From contig NC_049983.1 of NCBI RefSeq assembly GCF_000003815.2, forward strand, positions 11,976,283 through 12,040,282: a stretch of 64,000 bases of DNA, written 5' to 3'. This stretch comes from Branchiostoma floridae (taxonomy: Eukaryota; Chordata; Leptocardii; Amphioxiformes; Branchiostomatidae). Shown one piece after another: positions 1-10,373 of the stretch; position 1 is the first letter of the stretch; the number at the start of each line of letters is the position of its first letter. The position numbers were made by a program, and so were the translations under genes. Below the pieces are notes generated by a model, which saw only the letters and a list, made by a program, of their open reading frames with translations, ran no database searches and had not been told where the DNA came from.

Positions 1-600
1 ATTTTTGTCAAAAAACTTCTGACGAGGATAACTCAAGAAGGGAACAACGGATTTTCATGATTTTTGGTATGTAGGTACCTTTGACAATGTTGTACAAGAT
101 AAAATACTAATTATGCAAAATAGAAGTACATTTGCATAATTAATGAGAATATTCTATCATAGCAGTTTTTTCAATGTATCTCTTGTCCCGGACGTGATAT
201 GGTCTTGACATTTAGGTGGTAGATAGCTTTTAGCGTCATGACAAAGTGGCGTAAGTTTCAGTCCCCCTAACATTTAATTGTGGAACTGCAGGGGCGTTTT
301 TGTCAAGACATTCCAAAGAGGATAACTGCAGAAAGGAACGACAGATTGCCTGCATTTTAGGTATACATGTAGCTTGGGCAAAGATCTTCATAATGATATG
401 CATTTTATGCAAATGAGGACTTAATTTGCATAATTAATGAGGAAATTGTATAATTCCATTGTTTGCAATAACTGGACTTCGATAAATGGAACACTTGTTA
501 ATTATAATCGGTGGAATATATGCAGGTATCAAATAAGCAAATGAGGAACTTCTTTGCATAATTTCTGCAAAAATTGCAAAACAACTTAATGATTAATGAT
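1..600. repeat. Diverged AT-rich tandem repeat, two units
   Basis: Two related blocks (about 1-270 and 271-560) share the order: tttttgtcaa, gaggataact, agaa.gaac.acg, a tatg/tacatgta segment, then an ATTTGCATAATTAATGAG-like block. The octamer-like ATTTGCATAAT motif occurs several times between 100 and 580. No coding signal is seen. This looks like old non-coding repeat DNA; the family was not identified. Confidence 0.5.
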
Positions 601-884
601 CTGAATTGGGAATTTTACTTGTGACATGTGTACTGTACGTTATTCAATGATGAACAACACCATGCATAAATCATGTTAATGTTAAGTCATTTGCATGAAA
701 TTAACAAAAGCTCTAAATTTTCATGGAGGTATGAGGTCGCCGAACTCTAGTTCTGTTTTGTTCTGCTGACTGGCGTCCTTGACTTGCTGACATGATTGGT
801 GTTATCATGTTAACAACGGCCAAGACAGTACAGCGGTCATCAAATCGCTCTCAAGAACTGTGGAAACCTGGGAGTTAGGTACTG

Positions 885-1975
885 ATACAACTGTTTTGAA
901 CCTTACTGACTCAAATAAATTGATTAAATGATGCCAGCAACTGAATCTGGTATCATTCAACGATTGATTTCTTATGATACGAGTCAATGAAATAAAATAA
1001 CCAAGGACATTATACGTTATAAAAGAACAACAGAGAGCGATGACTCAAGTTTCCAACCTATTTTGGAAACTTGCCCTACACCTTCACCAACATTTTCTCA
1101 TTGCCTATGCAAGTTTGCATTAGTGTGCACTATTATGTGTAACGATGTTGACATAAACCGAACTTATAGCCGTCAATAACTTTTCATCAATTACCCCGTT
1201 CGCAACTCGTTTATACTACGCAAATAAGGCCCAAATGATAAGTATTGTATCTACACATATTGTTATAAGACTGGTCTAATACCTGAACAATGCACAGCAG
1301 AGATCAGAGTGGAATCACAGACACATCAATCTTTAGTTCCGGCACCTTTATTGTGCTCTTCCTCACAGAAACTGTGAAATCATTTTCCAAAGTACAGTGT
1401 AATGACAAGTGCAGTGTACTTAACATATCTGGAGTTGGTTACATGTCAATGAGATCATCAAGTTACACAATTTTGATTACAATTGGGGAGCTTTAGGGTA
1501 GTAGCACACTGTGGGGTAGTAGTAAATACATTCTTCTTCAAAACATGCATATGTGTCATAAATAGTACTGCACAGATCCAGTACTGCATGGTGCCATGAG
1601 AAGAAACACTTTACTTCTGCCAATCAACCCCAATGTGGAGTAAGACAAGAAGCCTTATACTTCTAGATTATGCATAAAACTATCAAAACAGGTTTTACTT
1701 CATTTTATGCTATTAGGATGTCCTTTGTCTCCACAGAAATTACCCAGATTCACCAAAAAGCAAGATAGAATATATTTAAGTATTAGGAGTAAAATTAGTT
1801 TCTAAGTCAGTTTAAAAATCATGCCCAAAGTCTAGATATTACCCTAAAATCTACATCCACATCAACAATAGCATAGTTACACACATCTTGTATATTCCAT
1901 ATAGTAATATCAGAACTACTCTGTAGCTCGTATTCACATCATTAGAGTCGGATCACACCATAAAAAATGGATCAC
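885..1975. repeat. Diverged direct duplication, copy 1
   Basis: This block matches 7140-9580 in the same orientation. Shared landmarks are the stretch ending in ttattgtgctcttcctcac (about 1348 and 7882), gttggttacatgtca (about 1435 and 7960), the segment around 1538-1660 (again at about 9150-9260), and actactctgtagctc (1914 and 9518). Copy 1 lacks about 1.1 kb present in copy 2. It lies downstream of the IRG stop codon, so it may form part of that gene's 3' region. No protein-coding potential is seen. Confidence 0.75.
1347..1352 (-). other. Candidate polyadenylation signal (AATAAA, minus strand)
   Basis: The hexamer TTTATT on the plus strand is AATAAA on the minus strand. It lies about 0.9 kb downstream of the IRG stop and is duplicated at 7881-7886 in the second repeat copy. 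Use as a poly(A) signal is inferred only. Confidence 0.3.
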
Positions 1976-2268
1976 ACCATCGGAAAACTATACTATAGGA
2001 ATTGCTGAAAAGCAAAGCTCGTTGTTTCATGACGTTGACATGAATGTTCAACAAGTAGTAACATCTCTTATGCTCTTTTAACATACTGATTAACATAAAA
2101 TGCGACACAGATTAGTATGTTTTCTTCGGTTTGTGCTCTAGCATAAAATATATTCCTAATGCCTTTCTTCCTACAGAGAAATCACGGTTTAGTCTCTTAA
2201 GCTTGTCAACAAGATGACGAATCAGTCAAATCCCAAGAGATAAGTTACAGTGGAGACTGTAGTTAAAG

Positions 2269-2660
2269 CTAACGCTGGAAAGCAAGATCGTACAAACCAA
2301 GCGCACACTCCTCCTGCTGTTCTATGACAAGACAAAGAGCCTTCCAGGCGATGCCAAAAGAGGCGGGAGCCGTCACTAGACCACCGACAAAGGGGATTAC
2401 AGTGTCTATGGCAACATCCACCGCAATGGCTGCCGCAAGAACTCCACCTGCTCCCGCTACAACAAGGGCCTGTTTAAGATTTTGCCGATTGATATCGCCT
2501 TGGAAGAACTGTGTGATCTTCTTGACAAGAGACAGCCTGTCATCCACGAAGCGCTGTAACTCCGTCACGTCCTTGCCTGTCAGGGTAGCCAGGTTACGCA
2601 CGGAATCCTCGTTAAGACCGAAACCTCTTTTGAACAGCATCACCGTTGTGATCACAATAC
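2269..2660 (-). CDS. IRG terminal exon (C-terminal helical domain)
   Basis: An open frame of 129 codons ends in FQR-stop. It includes FGLNEDSVRNLA, matching the FGLD..SL..LA region of IRG C-terminal domains, and a hydrophobic Gly/Ala/Val/Ile stretch (VVAGAGGVLAAAIAVDVAI) that could contact membrane. The acceptor is read as tacatttaag|GT. The ATG codon inside (MLFKRGFG) is not a start, because the frame must be entered from the G-domain exon. Confidence 0.75.
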
Positions 2661-5247
2661 CTTAAATGTATGACAAACGGTACATTCCTTCATCATCAAT
2701 TTCATACATCAAGAAAAAAATCGCAGGGCATAAGCAATATCCTCTTTCTGACGGTGACATTTTCTACCGTTGTGGATCCTCTCTTTGCTCCTAGGCAATG
2801 AATTGTAGATTATATGCTTAGCAAACTTACTTCATCATCCAAGCTGGACGTTTGGCCACGTCATGAATCACATAACGTAAATTACTTTTTGCGTGTCCCA
2901 CTACTACCTAAGGAGGGGAAGCTAGGATTTACGCTCTTAAAAAATAGGACCCTCATCGATATTACAGTTGCATTGATTCATCTGTCCCTTTGTATATCTC
3001 TGCTAGTTAATTTTTTTGTTAGATGGCGGCAATGGTATAAGTAAGTTCTTAACTTTAGTGCGTCCTCATCTTGTTTGTATTTGTTTATTTCTGTTTGCTC
3101 AATAAGAAAAAAAGAAAACCGTCTCATTTACTTAGGCAAGTTAGCTAACTGAACGTTTGGCAAGTATTCGAGTTAGCTTCGCAAACAGGGTTCCCTATTC
3201 GACNNNNNNNNNNNNNNNNNNNNNNNNNNNNNNNNNNNNNNNNNNNNNNNNNNNNNNNNNNNNNNNNNNNNNNNNNNNNNNNNNNNNNNNNNNNNNNNNN
3301 NNNCAGATCGTGATGAATAGCATCTGCTGTGGGATGTTCAGCTGCTTTAACATAGCTTCCTTCAGGGCAGTGGCATCCCAGCGGCCGCGCTGAATGTTCT
3401 CCACTATGCCACTGATGATGAAGACATCCTCAGGGGCTACGCGCCCATATCCCATCGTCTCCAGTTTGGTGACGTAGTCCTGCCGATGGAACTGAAGGAG
3501 TCGTTCTTCACCTTCCTCCTGCCCCCCAGCGAAGTAGGTCTTGTCGTCACGTCGTTTGTTTGCGACATCCTGGTCGAACTTGGAGCGGACGAACAACACC
3601 TTTTTTCCAATTTCTCTGGCCTTTGCTGCGATCCACACGGCGTTGTCGTGGACACGGTCACTTGTGAAGACGAGGAAAACATTGCATTCCCTCATCTTTT
3701 CGCCAAATTTTCTTGTGTATTCTTTCATATCAAATTTGGCAGATCGTCGACGTCCGCCGTCCTCTAGTTTGAAGAGAGCCCCTGGAAAGTCTACCAGGAT
3801 GACGTGGTCGTGTTCGGGATGAGGGTACTCTGCGGTGTCTGCCGTGGTCTCGATGGTGTCAACCGCTGCTGCCCCCGGGTCGCCAGCCTCCAGCCCCCGG
3901 AAGGAGTTGATGAAGGTGGATTTTCCCGCACCCGTGACACCGACGATGCCAATGCGGACGTACGCTTGCCCCATCCATGCTTCCTCATCAACGTGTTGCC
4001 CAACCTCCTCGTGGAGGGTTTGTATCATCTCTGCTGAAGATTGATCATTCGCATTCTTGACCTTGTCGGCAAACATGCGCAATTTCTCCTGCTCCTCGGG
4101 ACCAAGGTCGTCTTTTTTAATCTCCACACTGTATTAAGGAAGAAACATTTGAGGGTTGAGTTCGAAAATCGTAAACTTCGCCTATCCAGAGTGTGGTCAT
4201 TGTGTGTAACATTTCCAACCATATGGCTTCCACATGAGAATTTGAACCTCGAAACATCGCAATTTCGTTGAACTGGCCTGTTTCCACCATATAATTACGC
4301 AATCGGCTTCGCCCTGAAGGTGTCGCCAAAATTCACTTAAAAATCAGTATGTTTCAAAGAAAAATATTTTCTTTCGCGGCTAGATCATCTTTATGCATAT
4401 GGTAAATACATGTATGATATGTATGATAACAAGGCAAAATATTTACATGTAGACGATAAAAGGTGAATTTGTATCTGTATGATGAAATCGTTGATGAAGA
4501 TATGAGTGAAACATGAAATACTCATAGCTTTTGAAAATGTTTGATTTGAACAAATTTGCACAAATGCTGCAACTGAATCATCAACATGTTCGCTGAATAC
4601 TACTTCATTTGCCCCTGACCCACACCATCCGTTATCCAGAACATAAGTTATATATCTAGTAAGTACATGTGATTTTAGTGGTCTCTGTCGTTAATTATCG
4701 GAGATATAACCACCTCATTCGAGGATAATACCAATCAGTTTGGCATGCCAAAAACTCGCCTGAGAAACATGTATTTACTTTGCAATGGCTTGTTTTTAGT
4801 TTCACAGGTTGGGTAATTCCCCATACCTTGTTCCGCTTTCAGTTTTAAAATAGTCCTTTATAATGGCGCAGTTTCACATGTTGAGTCATCCTGATACTTG
4901 TTCCGCTTTCACTTTCAATGGTTATGTGTTAAATAGGGTGCGTTATGTGCACTTTTCCCTGCTTCAGCTGTAAGGATGGTTCATTTTTTGTTTGTTTTGA
5001 GGTTAGGATCTTATCCTGCGACAACCTGAAATTGGTTCGCGGGCAACCCAGCTTTTGACTAAGGTTGCCCACTAAGCAATCAGGCTATAAAGTATTTCGA
5101 ACCCTGCGTATTCACTATACCAGTACGATGACATAATGGTTACAATACTAGTATTCACCGTCCATCTGCAGATGTGGTCATAACTTCTGTCTGGTCAGAA
5201 TCTGGACTTCCTTGGGGTTCACAGGATTTGGACTGGTTGACTCCCAT
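2269..5247 (-). CDS. Immunity-related GTPase (IRG, p47-like), three exons with an assembly gap
   Basis: IRG proteins are large GTP-binding proteins of cell-autonomous immunity that act on vacuolar and other membranes in vertebrates. Exons: 5159-5247 (starts MGVNQSKS), about 3304-4128 (G domain) and 2269-2660 (helical C-terminus). Exon 1 ends with two bases (CG) and exon 2 supplies T, so they join in frame as R-V-E-I-K-K. The G domain shows the P-loop GVTGAGKS, a DFPG G3 motif, and RSKFD where IRGs usually carry TKVD. The N-terminal MG...S pattern fits N-myristoylation, as in some mouse IRGs. Exons read here total about 433 codons, but roughly 40-50 residues of the linker and helical region expected from mouse IRG organisation are absent and probably fall in the N gap at 3204-3303. 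The reading frame is otherwise open. Its function in this animal is inferred from family. Confidence 0.85.
3204..3303. other. Assembly gap (100 N)
   Basis: Exactly 100 N, a common placeholder for a gap of unknown length. On its 5' side in gene sense the IRG G-domain frame runs in as ...QQMLFITI. On the other side the same frame meets TAG within two codons, so the gap hides the exon end, an intron boundary and probably a short coding segment. Confidence 0.95.
3304..4128 (-). CDS. IRG G-domain exon (3' end lost in gap)
   Basis: The exon opens after an aatacag acceptor with T-GTG-GAG-ATT. It encodes a predicted N-terminal helix, then GVTGAGKSTFINSFRG (P-loop), a T-rich switch I region (DTIETTADTAEYPHP), VDFPG (G3), VFLVFTSDRVHDNAVWIA, and VLFVRSKFDQD (G4 variant). 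The last readable residues (LKQLNIPQQMLFITI) correspond to the end of the IRG G domain. Non-canonical codons at the 5' edge confirm that translation starts in an upstream exon. Confidence 0.88.
5159..5247 (-). CDS. IRG first coding exon with myristoylation-type start
   Basis: The ATG has a strong context (acaATGG) and encodes MGVNQSKS..., 29 codons plus two bases, before a GACG|GTGAAT donor. An in-frame upstream ATG at 5341-5343 would add a hydrophobic stretch (CSLILVVLLALLTG) but has a weak context; starting there would destroy the N-terminal glycine. I prefer the MG start. Confidence 0.72.
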
Positions 5248-5390
5248 TGTTTCCAACTTCCCTGTAAGCAACGCCAGTAAAACAACTAGTATCAATGAAC
5301 ATACACTACAAAGGTGAACTGAAGCCGTTAAGTTATACCACATGTACAAGCACTGTGTCCACGTTACATGACATGAACATTTCTTGTAGG

Positions 5391-5399
5391 CTATTTATA
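5391..5399 (-). promoter_or_regulatory. Candidate TATA box of the IRG gene
   Basis: The minus strand reads TATAAATAG about 145 bp upstream of the preferred IRG ATG. A start site 25-35 bp downstream would give a 5' UTR of roughly 110-120 nt. Confidence 0.45.
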
Positions 5400-5505
5400 A
5401 ACATAACTTATAATACGCGGCTTATAACTCATACATATTAAGGCATCAATAGGTACAAAATCAAATTGCGGAACAATTCAGAAACAAAGACGCTCGTGCT
5501 GGTAT

Positions 5506-5547
5506 CACGAAAATGAAAGCGCCACGATAGTGTCACGAAGGTGAAAG
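5506..5547. promoter_or_regulatory. Two ISRE/IRF-like direct repeats upstream of the IRG gene
   Basis: CACGAAAATGAAAG (5506-5519) and CACGAAGGTGAAAG (5534-5547) form a direct repeat with 28-bp spacing. The first contains GAAAATGAAA, matching the IRF/ISRE core GAAANNGAAA; the second is a one-base variant of the core. They lie about 110-155 bp upstream of the TATA box, a layout typical of interferon-type promoters in vertebrates. Binding is inferred. Confidence 0.4.
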
Positions 5548-7139
5548 TAGACATAATCGTTATTCTTTTCCAACACTATTGAATAGTGCAGTACAGGGGC
5601 CATTTCATTAGTTTGAGTCAGATACAACATTTCAATCAAGTGTATGGTTGCAGAAACGAGCAGAAACCACACATCCCCGTAAAGATTTGTGTCAGGACGT
5701 CGGTGTGACTGGACAACCCAGCCGCCGCCGTCTACCTGCGGAACTAGTTTGTTATATAAAAGACGGTATAAAATACGGTATGACAATCTAGAGATCCACG
5801 TACGAGTACACCATGGCAAGACATTGCAAAACAGATTCAGAAAAGAGAGTCTGAACCAACCTTTCTCAAAGCTATGCCAACGCAACAGACCACCTTGCAC
5901 AATGAGTCAGTTGTTTGTCACGGTGAGGGGAGGTGTAGTGTAAAAGTTGTCCTATTGGCTGGTATTTTTACCTGGGGATTTTTTTATAATAGCAGTGAAT
6001 TTCCCATGACAGAGGGCATGGTGGCCTTAAACAGTGTGGATCACAGATTTACTAGGCTCAAATACATATATCCCATCCCACTGAAATAGCCGACCTGTCT
6101 GTTCATGACCTTTTAGCTTCAGGTACATGCGTCATCAAAGAGTTCGTGTAGACAAATTACCGCGGCCCTTCACCAGGGCATTATTCTGTTTCTGTACTTG
6201 GTAACTAAAACCGCCTAACTTATTTCCCATCGCCCGTCACATGTGGGAAATGATGCGTTAACGCTTACCCTCGCCCGACAAGTTCAACAAAAACAAGCTA
6301 CGTGATTGGCTATATAGAAGTATGACCTGTAACCTGTAGGTGCGTTGGGACAGGTATGTTCATTCCACATCCGATTGACATATAACGTCAGCAACAAAAC
6401 CAGCCATGGCTTAACTTCACACAAACAAACCTTGCATATAGTGTAAAAAGTGACCATCGGAACGTTTCTGCGTCACGTCGAATGGGTATGTAAAAAAAGA
6501 ATCCGAAGTTGACTTTTTCTTTACGATATAGTCGAAGAAACGGAAAATATGTGTCATTTCGTGTAACATGTTCATTTTTATGCTGCTTTTACCAATTTCA
6601 AATGCGAACTTTCATATTTCATGGTTATCGCTCAACTTTCCACTGCCAGAAATGAACTTTCCTGCGTTTTTGTCATTACAGGCAACAAAGCACCACAAAA
6701 TGCTCGGAACGACTTTGCTTTCGCTCAAGCTCTGGAAGTATTTGTTGCGTGCCAGTAACAAAAGGGATAATGGGATACTAACCCGTTACATTGCAACGGC
6801 TGAGGAATGCGTGTTCATCGTTTCATGTCGACATGTCACCGATAAATTTAAAGGTGAGTTTGCTCTTCAGTTGCACCAATTTAAGACAGAACCCTAGAAT
6901 GTGAAATGTTACTGATCTGTGACCTGTCGGAAGGTTTTTGAATTTGGAAAGAATTTGATCAGCCTCCGTATCTATGTACGCGAGGTTCATGTATGCCCTA
7001 AACATCGCTGTTGCAATTTCATTTTGTTCCGATGAATGGCGTGCTTGACAGGTTGACCTGACAGCCTTGCACCAAAAGTAGGAAAACTTGGGAACATAAA
7101 ATATTGCTACAGTTGTTTCAGATCTGGCCATAACTTAAG
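5548..7139. other. Intergenic DNA, nothing recognised
   Basis: Between the IRG promoter region and the second repeat copy. Several short open frames occur on both strands, but none has recognisable motifs, splice context or sequence bias. TTTCCCA and AACTTTC words recur without clear structure. Confidence 0.4.
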
Positions 7140-9580
7140 TTTTGAACCTTATTGAGTTCAGATAAATCGAATGAATTGATTACATTTACATTATTCCAGC
7201 AACTGATACTGACATTATTTAAAGGCCAACGTTAGTAACTTAAGATAACATTATAAACTATGTTGCTATTATGATGGAATAACAGAGACCATGGAAATCA
7301 AAATTTCCTATTTTCTTATAGGATACTAGTACATGTCAACATCATCATAATCCTATAGTCCTAGTACATGTACACGTATAAAAAAAACAGTACTCTTAAG
7401 TGTTGTAAGGTTGGCTTCCAGATAACATTATAACAAAAGTTGCCATTTTCTCATCAACTATGTAGCTTTGCCTTAATTGCATAATTTTCATTTAACGATG
7501 CTGACCTGAACCTTACTTATAGCTGTCAAAAACTTCGAATTCCCATCACTTTTCATTCTCACTGATTGTGCAAACAAGGCCAACAGACCTTCCAACACAC
7601 TACGCTTCCTTCGCCAAGACGATTATGTTTCAACAGCGTTCGTGTAGCTGTTAGTGACCAAGATAACTCGTGAATACCTGGATGGGTGGTTATGATATTC
7701 AATATGTTGGTAGGTCTTAATGAGACCTAAAACGTACTAGCTTTTGGGCCCCCCTAGCCATATTCTCAGTTCAATGATAAACATTGTATCTGCATGTATT
7801 GCTATAAGACTTATAAAATCCTTAGATTGTACACAGTAGACATCAGAATGGAGACGTAAACACATCAACCTTAGTTCACTTTTATTGTGCTCTTCCTCAC
7901 AGAAACTGTGAAATGTTTCCAAAGTAATGACAAGTGCAGTGTACTGAACCTACAAAAGTTGGTTACATGTCAGTGAGATCAGCAAGCTACACAATTCAAT
8001 TACTACTAAAATGTGAAACCGAAACAAACAAAAATTCTAAATAACCAGGGAAATGAAAGGTTTACTAAGGGTAGATTTTTTGTAGTTGGTTTGATCAACA
8101 GTAATTAAGTTAATAAATTGTTACGCTGGTGAGGTAAAAAATTTACGCAATTAGTGAGTGTTACATGAAAAAGTGAAACATATAAAATTGCAAATAATCT
8201 AAGAAATTAGAATTTTCTAAATTTTTTTTCACAGTTTTCCACTTGACAACATGAATCAATAGAACTACAACATTTAAGAATGTTCATCACTTTGTACATT
8301 TTAAACTTATGACAATTATTTCCTTACCAGAGCAGGGATGTTATACATACTAATGTAACAAACTGTATGTTTGCTGTATTGACCAACAGAATATTCAACT
8401 TGTCAGAGACAGTCTTTGATTAAGAGATAGCAGAAATGGAACATTACTTATAAAAACTGTAAATTATGATCATACTCCTTGACAGTTCTCAAGCCATTAA
8501 GTAAAACCAGTATAAGTATACCAGTGATCTGACTTGTCAAGTAGTTCCCTTCCTCTGTGGCCAGTCATGTTCAAACCAAATATCAAGTTAGTTAGTTAGT
8601 TGCCAATAACAGTGATTTTTTCCAGTTGTTTGACAAGTACTGTATATACAATTCTACAAAAATACTGCTCTACGGATCACCTATTTATACGTGGAAGTTC
8701 TACTAGCTTTTGTTCATCTAGACTTTCTACAGTTTCTTGCTAAGACGAGCACCTATTCAGTAAATGCTATTTACAAGCAGGGTTTCCATGGCTGTTACAT
8801 GTACATCCATCGCAGACCTCATATCTTAAGATTTCTTAAGGATGCAACAAGTTCACCTTGTGTATTCATAATTCTCATACAACACAGATCTGTACACCAA
8901 CTACTTTTTAGACTTCCCTTTGCATTGCTCAGACACATCTGACATACAACAATGGGTTTTGTACATGTCAATCAGCAAGTTGGACTTGCCTACTATCCAC
9001 ATTAAATGATCACAGTTACTCCCTTTACTGGAGTGGACTGGTCATAAATAATGTTGTACAAAGTTTCATCTAATACCAGTTTATCCCAGGGATGGACAAC
9101 TGGTGAGTGTTACTGTAATGTAACAACATACTGTGTGCATGTGGCATTTCCACTTCTTCAAAACATGCATATGTGTCATAGATAGTACTGCACAGATCCA
9201 GTACTGCATGGTGTTATGAGAAGAAACACTTTACTTCTGCCAACCAACCCCAATGTGGAGTAACATAAGAAGGCTGATATTTCTGGATAATGCATAAAAG
9301 GACCAAAATTACATGATATTAGGATCTCATCATTCACCACAGATTACCCATGTTCACCCCAAATAGGCTAAAATATCTTCATGTTTTAACAATAGAAATA
9401 GTTTCAAAGATTTTAGAAATCATACCAAAAGTCTAGAGATTACCCTAGAATCTACATCCACATCAACAACAGCATAGTTACACACATTGGCTGTATATTT
9501 TATATAGTAATATCAGAACTACTCTGTAGCTCATATGCATCTCCCACTGTATTTACATCAAGAGTCGGATCACACCACTC
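7140..9580. repeat. Diverged direct duplication, copy 2 (with about 1.1 kb extra)
   Basis: Same order of landmarks as 885-1975, with about 8015-9148 present only here. It sits downstream of the MiT/TFE stop codon and would be part of a long 3' UTR if the AATAAA at 7881-7886 (minus) is used. No coding content is seen. Confidence 0.75.
7881..7886 (-). other. Candidate polyadenylation signal (AATAAA, minus strand)
   Basis: The hexamer is followed in minus sense by AAGTGAACTAAGG. It is about 2.2 kb downstream of the MiT/TFE stop and is conserved in the duplicate at 1347-1352. A shorter 3' UTR ending elsewhere is possible. Confidence 0.3.
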
Positions 9581-10073
9581 CATATAATCACATCAAACAT
9601 TTCAATATTCTCATCGCCTCAATACCAACACTTCACTCAGTCAGACATCTAGCCATGTCTGCCACAATCTGTTATCTTCCACTTTCAATCATATATATAC
9701 AACAACATTTGTTAACCTCTAGCATTCTAAGTTCCCAGGTAACCAGTACAAATGTGGTGCAATCTGCCACCTGTAGAATGCTCAGGGTTATACCTGCTGT
9801 CTGTTTTGAGATGGAAAGTTTGTCAACAGTGTTGCATGTCCTGTCATTCACCAACTCAAAGTCAGCTTGTGGCCCATTGTGTTGTTGTCCATTCTTGATT
9901 TTCCCAAATCACCATCTTTTTCCTCTATCGCATGATTCTATGAAGTGTCATTCTTGTACACCTGGTAGTATTATTCAATGCTAATGTCTAGTGTAGTCAC
10001 AAAATATCAGTAGTCCTAGTGGTTTGCCTTTTTAAGCCTGTAGTTCCAGTATGATTTGATAGATGGCTCATTG

Positions 10074-10373
10074 TCATTGGAGCTGCAGGAGATCAGGATG
10101 GTCTTCCATACTGTTGATGCTGCTGCGTCGGCTGCCGTCAGGAGACACTGTGGCCGACAACATGGGGTCTCCGCCCGGGCCTTCGTCCATCATGTCCTCT
10201 AACGTGATTGTGATGGCTGGAGCCGGGGCTTCGGATGGTGAGACTGCACCTCCCCCCTCAGCCAACAGGAGGCCCTCGTGTCTCATGAACTGTTCGGTGA
10301 TTTGTGACGTGGAGGTGTCGTTGGTGAGGGGCGTCGTCGGGATGCTGTGGGCACGACAGTGCATCTCCAACTC
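10074..10373 (-). CDS. Mitf: MiT/TFE exon 7: end of zipper and C-terminal tail
   Basis: Acceptor tttccag|GAG. It encodes ELEMHCRAH (directly continuing RIQ from exon 6), a Thr/Ser/Pro-rich linker, an acidic LEDMMDEG motif comparable to LEDILMDD of MITF, then [17 protein letters not shown] and the stop. The serine cluster is the conserved C-terminal regulatory motif of the family. It is 100 codons including the stop. Confidence 0.93.
   Translation of the reverse strand, partial: ELEMHCRAHSIPTTPLTNDTSTSQITEQFMRHEGLLLAEGGGAVSPSEAPAPAITITLEDMMDEGPGGDPMLSATVSPDGSRRSSINSMEDHPDLLQLQ

Noticed and set aside
5505-5900. 131-codon minus-strand open frame upstream of the IRG gene
   Set aside because: No recognisable motif, no splice sites in phase with the IRG exons, and it overlaps the proposed promoter.
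6568-6897. 109-codon plus-strand open frame with hydrophobic start
   Set aside because: It looks like a signal peptide at first, but the rest has no motif, no nearby splice sites and lies in repeat-rich DNA.
9535-9984. 149-codon plus-strand open frame
   Set aside because: It lies antisense to the MiT/TFE 3' UTR region and has a low-complexity composition without domains.
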